DNA of 64,000 nt from Fulvivirga imtechensis AK7. Lineage in GTDB: Bacteria; Bacteroidota; Bacteroidia; Cytophagales; Cyclobacteriaceae. The notes below the pieces were generated by a model. The model did no database searches. It saw only the letters and a list, made by a program, of their open reading frames with translations, and was not told where the DNA came from. The DNA is taken from contig NZ_AMZN01000070.1 in assembly GCF_000331535.1 (NCBI RefSeq), forward strand, positions 62,001-126,000, in the 5' to 3' direction. Below, in pieces: positions 61,023-64,000 of this stretch; the first letter of the stretch is position 1; the number at the start of each line of letters is the position of its first letter. A program made the position numbers and the translations under genes.

Positions 61023-61348
61023 AATGTAAATTTCTTGTTAGTTTAATTTGATAACGATGTACTGGACCAAAATGTTAAGTCGTATGTTGGGCAGTAATGG
61101 TTGTTTATGGGTTAATAACCCTTATTAATCATTGGCTTATCAAATATCAGGCCCCTGATCTGGAAGGATGATTTTTTAAAAATTGATTAGTCGTGGGTAC
61201 CGTTTTGAGATGCAGGTAAGGGTCATAAAAAACAAAATGCCGAAGAAAACTCCGGCACTTTTGTCAAATTATTATTTATTTTCAACCTGTAAACCATTAT
61301 TATTTACGTATGTGATCCAACAGGGTTGCGAAATATTTAAATTTTTAA
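61023..61348. other. Spacer with a terminator, otherwise empty
   Basis: A hairpin on the minus strand (stem near GTGCCGGAG/CTTCGGCAT, plus-strand 61239-61256, followed by T-rich DNA) should terminate the barrel gene that ends at 61349. I see no gene; the open frames here are short and lack codon bias. Confidence 0.45.
61239..61262 (-). terminator. Terminator downstream of the BamA/TamA-type gene
   Basis: The minus strand reads GTGCCGGAG-TTTT-CTTCGGCAT followed by a T-rich run (TTGTTTTTTATG). It lies about 90 bases after the stop codon. Confidence 0.55.
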
Positions 61349-62434
61349 TTAAAAAGCTTCAGCAATGGCAAAATAAAACCCGCTTGTTTCACTTCCGATG
61401 CCATAGTCTATCCTGATATTTAAGCGATCCGATTTATTGACCATAACTCGTAAACCACCACCTACTGTATATTTAAAATCACCAAGATCAAAAGCTGTAA
61501 ATTGATCCACAACATCGCCTATGGCCCCAAAAGCTACTATTCCAAACCAGGGCAGGAACTGCTTGCGATATTCTCCCTGAAAAGCCATTTGCTGCTGATC
61601 CCTGTACCTGCCGTTGTAGTACCCTCGCATGATCATTTCACCACCGAGCTGTGCCATTTCACGAAATGGGACGCCTCCTGTGTTGAATTCACCAAAATAC
61701 TGGACAGCGATCACATCGCGATCAGAGAATTGCCAAAACTTTCTAACATCAACAGTATAACGGTTAAAAACAAAGTCGCTTCCCAAAACTTTACCATGAA
61801 AAAACGTAGAGAATTGAGCAAAAATGCCGTGTGTTGCATTCAGAATATTATCCCGGGTGTCATAAATACATGCAAACCCCAAGCCTGAATTGATCCCCGT
61901 TCCATTCTGTAAAAGTGTCTCATCAGCGATCAGATACTCCGGCTCATAATCAAGATTGTAAAGATGAATGTATCTATACTGCGGACCTGCAAAAAATGAT
62001 TTTTTCACCTGCTTGAGCACCCTCTGCTGAAAAATAAATATCTGGTAAGAGAGTTCTTCTTCAAATTCTTTCTTCGTATCGTTGCCTATTCCATAATATA
62101 AGATAGGAAAGTTGTAGTAGCTCAATTCTCCTGAAAGGAAGTATTTCTCATTTCGGGTAAATAGATTGTTTTTTGTTCGAATAATAGTTTGTTTATTCAG
62201 CGTGTAAGCTACCAGAACTTCCACATTGGAATTCCGCGTACTGCCCGGCTCTCCGAGGTTAAACACTCCTGAAACCAATCCCCCAAAGCCCAGCCGTGTC
62301 TCGGGCGTGTAAAACAATGCCGGCAAAGGTACTATTCGCAGTGCCTTTTCTGGCCCTGTGCTGTCAGCAGACTGCGCACCAACTTTCCATGGAAACACCA
62401 GTATGAAAAGAAGCAGCCATATCAGTTTCACCAT
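61349..62434 (-). CDS. BamA/TamA-type outer-membrane barrel protein
   Basis: A signal peptide (IWLLLFILVFPWKVGAQS) is followed by the barrel domain of the surface-antigen (Omp85-like) superfamily without POTRA domains: ALRIVPLPALFYTPETRLGF, SYYNFPILYYGIGNDTKKEF, the conserved loop GGEMIMRGYYNGRYRDQQQM (VRGF/Y-like), FTAFDLGDFKYTVGGGLRVM, and the end GFYFAIAEAF with a terminal Phe. 361 residues. Family members assemble or export proteins or lipids at the outer membrane. Confidence 0.88.
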   Translation of the reverse strand: MVKLIWLLLFILVFPWKVGAQSADSTGPEKALRIVPLPALFYTPETRLGFGGLVSGVFNLGEPGSTRNSNVEVLVAYTLNKQTIIRTKNNLFTRNEKYFLSGELSYYNFPILYYGIGNDTKKEFEEELSYQIFIFQQRVLKQVKKSFFAGPQYRYIHLYNLDYEPEYLIADETLLQNGTGINSGLGFACIYDTRDNILNATHGIFAQFSTFFHGKVLGSDFVFNRYTVDVRKFWQFSDRDVIAVQYFGEFNTGGVPFREMAQLGGEMIMRGYYNGRYRDQQQMAFQGEYRKQFLPWFGIVAFGAIGDVVDQFTAFDLGDFKYTVGGGLRVMVNKSDRLNIRIDYGIGSETSGFYFAIAEAF

Positions 62435-62519
62435 TTGTATGACAGTTTAAAGAAGGCGACAATTTAGCAAAAAGGTTTGTGCCCACCCAAAAATGCAAAA
62501 AAATACCTGTGGCTGCTGT

Positions 62520-63413
62520 CTATATTTTAATGGCAGGATCTTGAAGCAAAACTTTCCATGCTGTGGTGATATCCCCTTTTTCAAGGTATTTCTGCGCCAG
62601 CTTGTGCAGACCTACCTCCACATTAGAGGAACCTGATATAATAGTATCCACTTCCTTATCAGATGCAAACGCAGCTACCTCTTCTCCCGATGGTAGCGCC
62701 TCGATATTACCTAACCTGCCGAGGTTGTTTCCCGTCAGCACCATACTGTTTCTAATTTGCTCAGGCATCTGATCCACGCCTATTCCAAGAGTGGTAATTG
62801 GCTTGGGTATTTCAAAAATTGCATCACCATGAGCCCTGCAATACCAGTTACCCCCCATACGTGCTACCGCATCCAGCCTGAAAGGGTCTATGATAGCATT
62901 TTCATCCAGAATATCATCTTTGATATGGGCCAATACCACCTCACAAATGATCAGGTTACCGGCTCCACCTTCTTTGCCCAATGGTTTTACCTCGATTACC
63001 TTACACTCAAAGGCTACTGGCGACTCCCCTACTCTTGGGGGTTTTATTTGTTCTGATCGCATTGGTGTCAACCCTGATTTGATGAACTCATCTACACCTT
63101 TGTCATACTCCGTGCTGGCAAGCGACATCTGCTCTACCATACTGTAGTTGACTATATTGATCACCACCTCAGGCACCTCCAATACATTTTCATATGTATG
63201 CTTGGTGGTATTATCACGCACCCTTCTGGCTGGCGAAAAAACGAGTATAGGAGGATTTGCGCTAAAACAGTTAAAGAAACTAAACGGACTTAAATTCACA
63301 TTTCCTTCTTTATCAACTGTGCTGGCAAATGCAATGGGCCTTGGAGCAACTGCTCCAAGTAAATAGCCATGCATTTTACCTATTGAAACTTCTTTAGGGT
63401 CTATTGTCAACAT
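62520..63413 (-). CDS. Flavin reductase-like protein
   Basis: The FMN-binding split-barrel domain is evident in the first half: GAVAPRPIAFASTVDKEGNV, NLSPFSFFNCFSANPPILVF, SPARRVRDNTTKHTYENV, and EVVINIVNYSMVEQMSLAST. The second half is an extra domain of about 130 residues found in Bacteroidota members. 297 residues. It lies 2 bases downstream of the fumarylacetoacetase gene, so it probably shares an aromatic catabolism transcript (homogentisate pathway); its electron acceptor is unknown. Confidence 0.87.
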   Translation of the reverse strand: MLTIDPKEVSIGKMHGYLLGAVAPRPIAFASTVDKEGNVNLSPFSFFNCFSANPPILVFSPARRVRDNTTKHTYENVLEVPEVVINIVNYSMVEQMSLASTEYDKGVDEFIKSGLTPMRSEQIKPPRVGESPVAFECKVIEVKPLGKEGGAGNLIICEVVLAHIKDDILDENAIIDPFRLDAVARMGGNWYCRAHGDAIFEIPKPITTLGIGVDQMPEQIRNSMVLTGNNLGRLGNIEALPSGEEVAAFASDKEVDTIISGSSNVEVGLHKLAQKYLEKGDITTAWKVLLQDPAIKI

Positions 63414-63415
63414 AA

Positions 63416-64000
63416 TTACTTTGCTGGTAATACTTTTGTTCTCACTTCGCCAAATCCGATACGGACCCCATTCTTTTCGGCATAGCCTTTCATGATCACT
63501 GTGTCTCCATCTTCAACAAACTTTCTCTCTGATCCATCGGAAAGTTTAATGGGCTTTGTTCCTTTCCAGGCCAGCTCTAACATTGAACCATAAGAGTCCT
63601 CTGCCGGACCACTGATAGTGCCTGACGCATACATGTCGCCCACTTGTATGTTACACCCGTTCACCGTATGATGCGCCAGTTGCTGATTCACATTCCAGTA
63701 CATGTATTTAAAATTACTGTTACAGATCACATTTTCTGCTCCACCTTCCGGCTGCAGCAATACCTGAAGTCTGACATCAAAATTCTTTTCTCCCTGATAT
63801 TTCAAATACGGTAGCACTTCCGGCTTCTGCTCCGGACCAGCGACACGAAATGGCTCCAGAGCATCCATAGTTACTATCCATGGAGATATTGAAGATGCAA
63901 AATTCTTGGCCAGAAACGGCCCCAGCGGCACATATTCCCATACCTGAACATCACGCGCAGACCAATCATTAAACAATACAAACCCAAAGATATACTCCTC
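63416..64000 (-). CDS. Fumarylacetoacetase, C-terminal part (cut by the window edge)
   Basis: The visible 194 residues are the C-terminal half of fumarylacetoacetase, which ends tyrosine catabolism by hydrolysing fumarylacetoacetate. The motif [20 protein letters not shown], with the metal and substrate residues, is followed by [36 protein letters not shown] and [20 protein letters not shown]. The frame runs open to base 64000, so the gene continues beyond the window. The internal ATG at 63976 is not the true start. Confidence 0.93.
   Translation of the reverse strand, partial: EEYIFGFVLFNDWSARDVQVWEYVPLGPFLAKNFASSISPWIVTMDALEPFRVAGPEQKPEVLPYLKYQGEKNFDVRLQVLLQPEGGAENVICNSNFKYMYWNVNQQLAHHTVNGCNIQVGDMYASGTISGPAEDSYGSMLELAWKGTKPIKLSDGSERKFVEDGDTVIMKGYAEKNGVRIGFGEVRTKVLPAK

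Noticed and set aside
61183-61416. Plus-strand frame of 77 codons before the barrel gene
   Set aside because: It overlaps the minus-strand barrel gene at its 3' end and contains the terminator hairpin; codon use is poor.
1-64000. tRNA, rRNA or CRISPR array
   Set aside because: I looked through all spacers and saw no cloverleaf with a T-loop signature, no rRNA-like sequence, and no regular repeat-spacer pattern.

Overview
The window is a chromosomal segment of a gliding Bacteroidota bacterium, most likely a member of the Cytophagales. The evidence is the GldA/GldF/GldG gliding ABC transporter, a secreted amidase with a type IX secretion (Por) C-terminal domain, a carbamoyltransferase of the ArgF' type used by this phylum for arginine synthesis, the Bacteroidota-typical families DUF4290, DUF3109, DUF4340, DUF5723 and DUF2911, and TAnnTTTG promoter elements. 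I see no tRNA, rRNA or CRISPR array.

Region by region. 1-8.5 kb: an arginine/proline operon (argC, proC, argD, argF', argB, argE, argH) whose spacers are full of short repeats. 9-13.3 kb: a secreted T9SS amidase, a periplasmic histidine phosphatase with an NTF2-fold partner, a membrane TPR protein and an HD hydrolase. 13.3-16.6 kb: a decayed accessory island with a tyrosine-recombinase remnant, an intact HigBA-type toxin-antitoxin pair, a group II intron maturase remnant cut by a MITE, a broken second HigBA pair followed by an attC-like palindrome, and a broken RhuM gene, tied together by a recurring linker sequence. 17.3-18.6 kb: a Cys-cluster protein and a VapBC pair whose toxin carries a nonsense codon. 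18.6-23.9 kb: pcrA, a DUF4290 protein, murA (Asp in place of the fosfomycin-target Cys) and an MscS channel. 24-28.3 kb: an aromatic amino acid operon (pheA, aminotransferase, tyrA, DAHP synthase-chorismate mutase) preceded by a Phe/Tyr-rich leader peptide and a complete attenuator. 28.4-35 kb: a PAS histidine kinase, dnaN, and gldA-gldF-gldG-DUF4340. 35.5-46 kb: a small membrane protein/DUF2231/sigma factor operon, a thioredoxin-fold lipid-facing or periplasmic protein, a glycosyltransferase, an SDR, a polyprenyl synthetase, a hydrolase and an MscS-CorA pair. 46-54 kb: an outer-membrane DUF5723 protein with a large lipoprotein, and three L,D-transpeptidases. 54-60.4 kb: a tight five-gene operon (RimB-like protease, RimK-like ATP-grasp ligase, AspA/AstE-like deacylase, a 999-residue ATPase with an altered P-loop, MscS channel). 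60.5-64 kb: DUF2911, a BamA/TamA-type barrel, a flavin reductase and a truncated fumarylacetoacetase.

The strongest candidates for something new are (1) the rimB-rimK-deacylase-ATPase-mscS operon, which couples an amino-acid ligase and two hydrolases to a STAND-like ATPase and a membrane channel; (2) the aromatic attenuator, with mutually exclusive 1:2, 2:3 and 3:4 stems visible by eye; (3) a MITE family of about 140 bp present in six copies, which repeatedly lands at stop codons and supplies them; and (4) the cassette-like toxin-antitoxin graveyard at 13.4-16.6 kb. All functional statements are from reading the sequence and from family knowledge; no database search was run.
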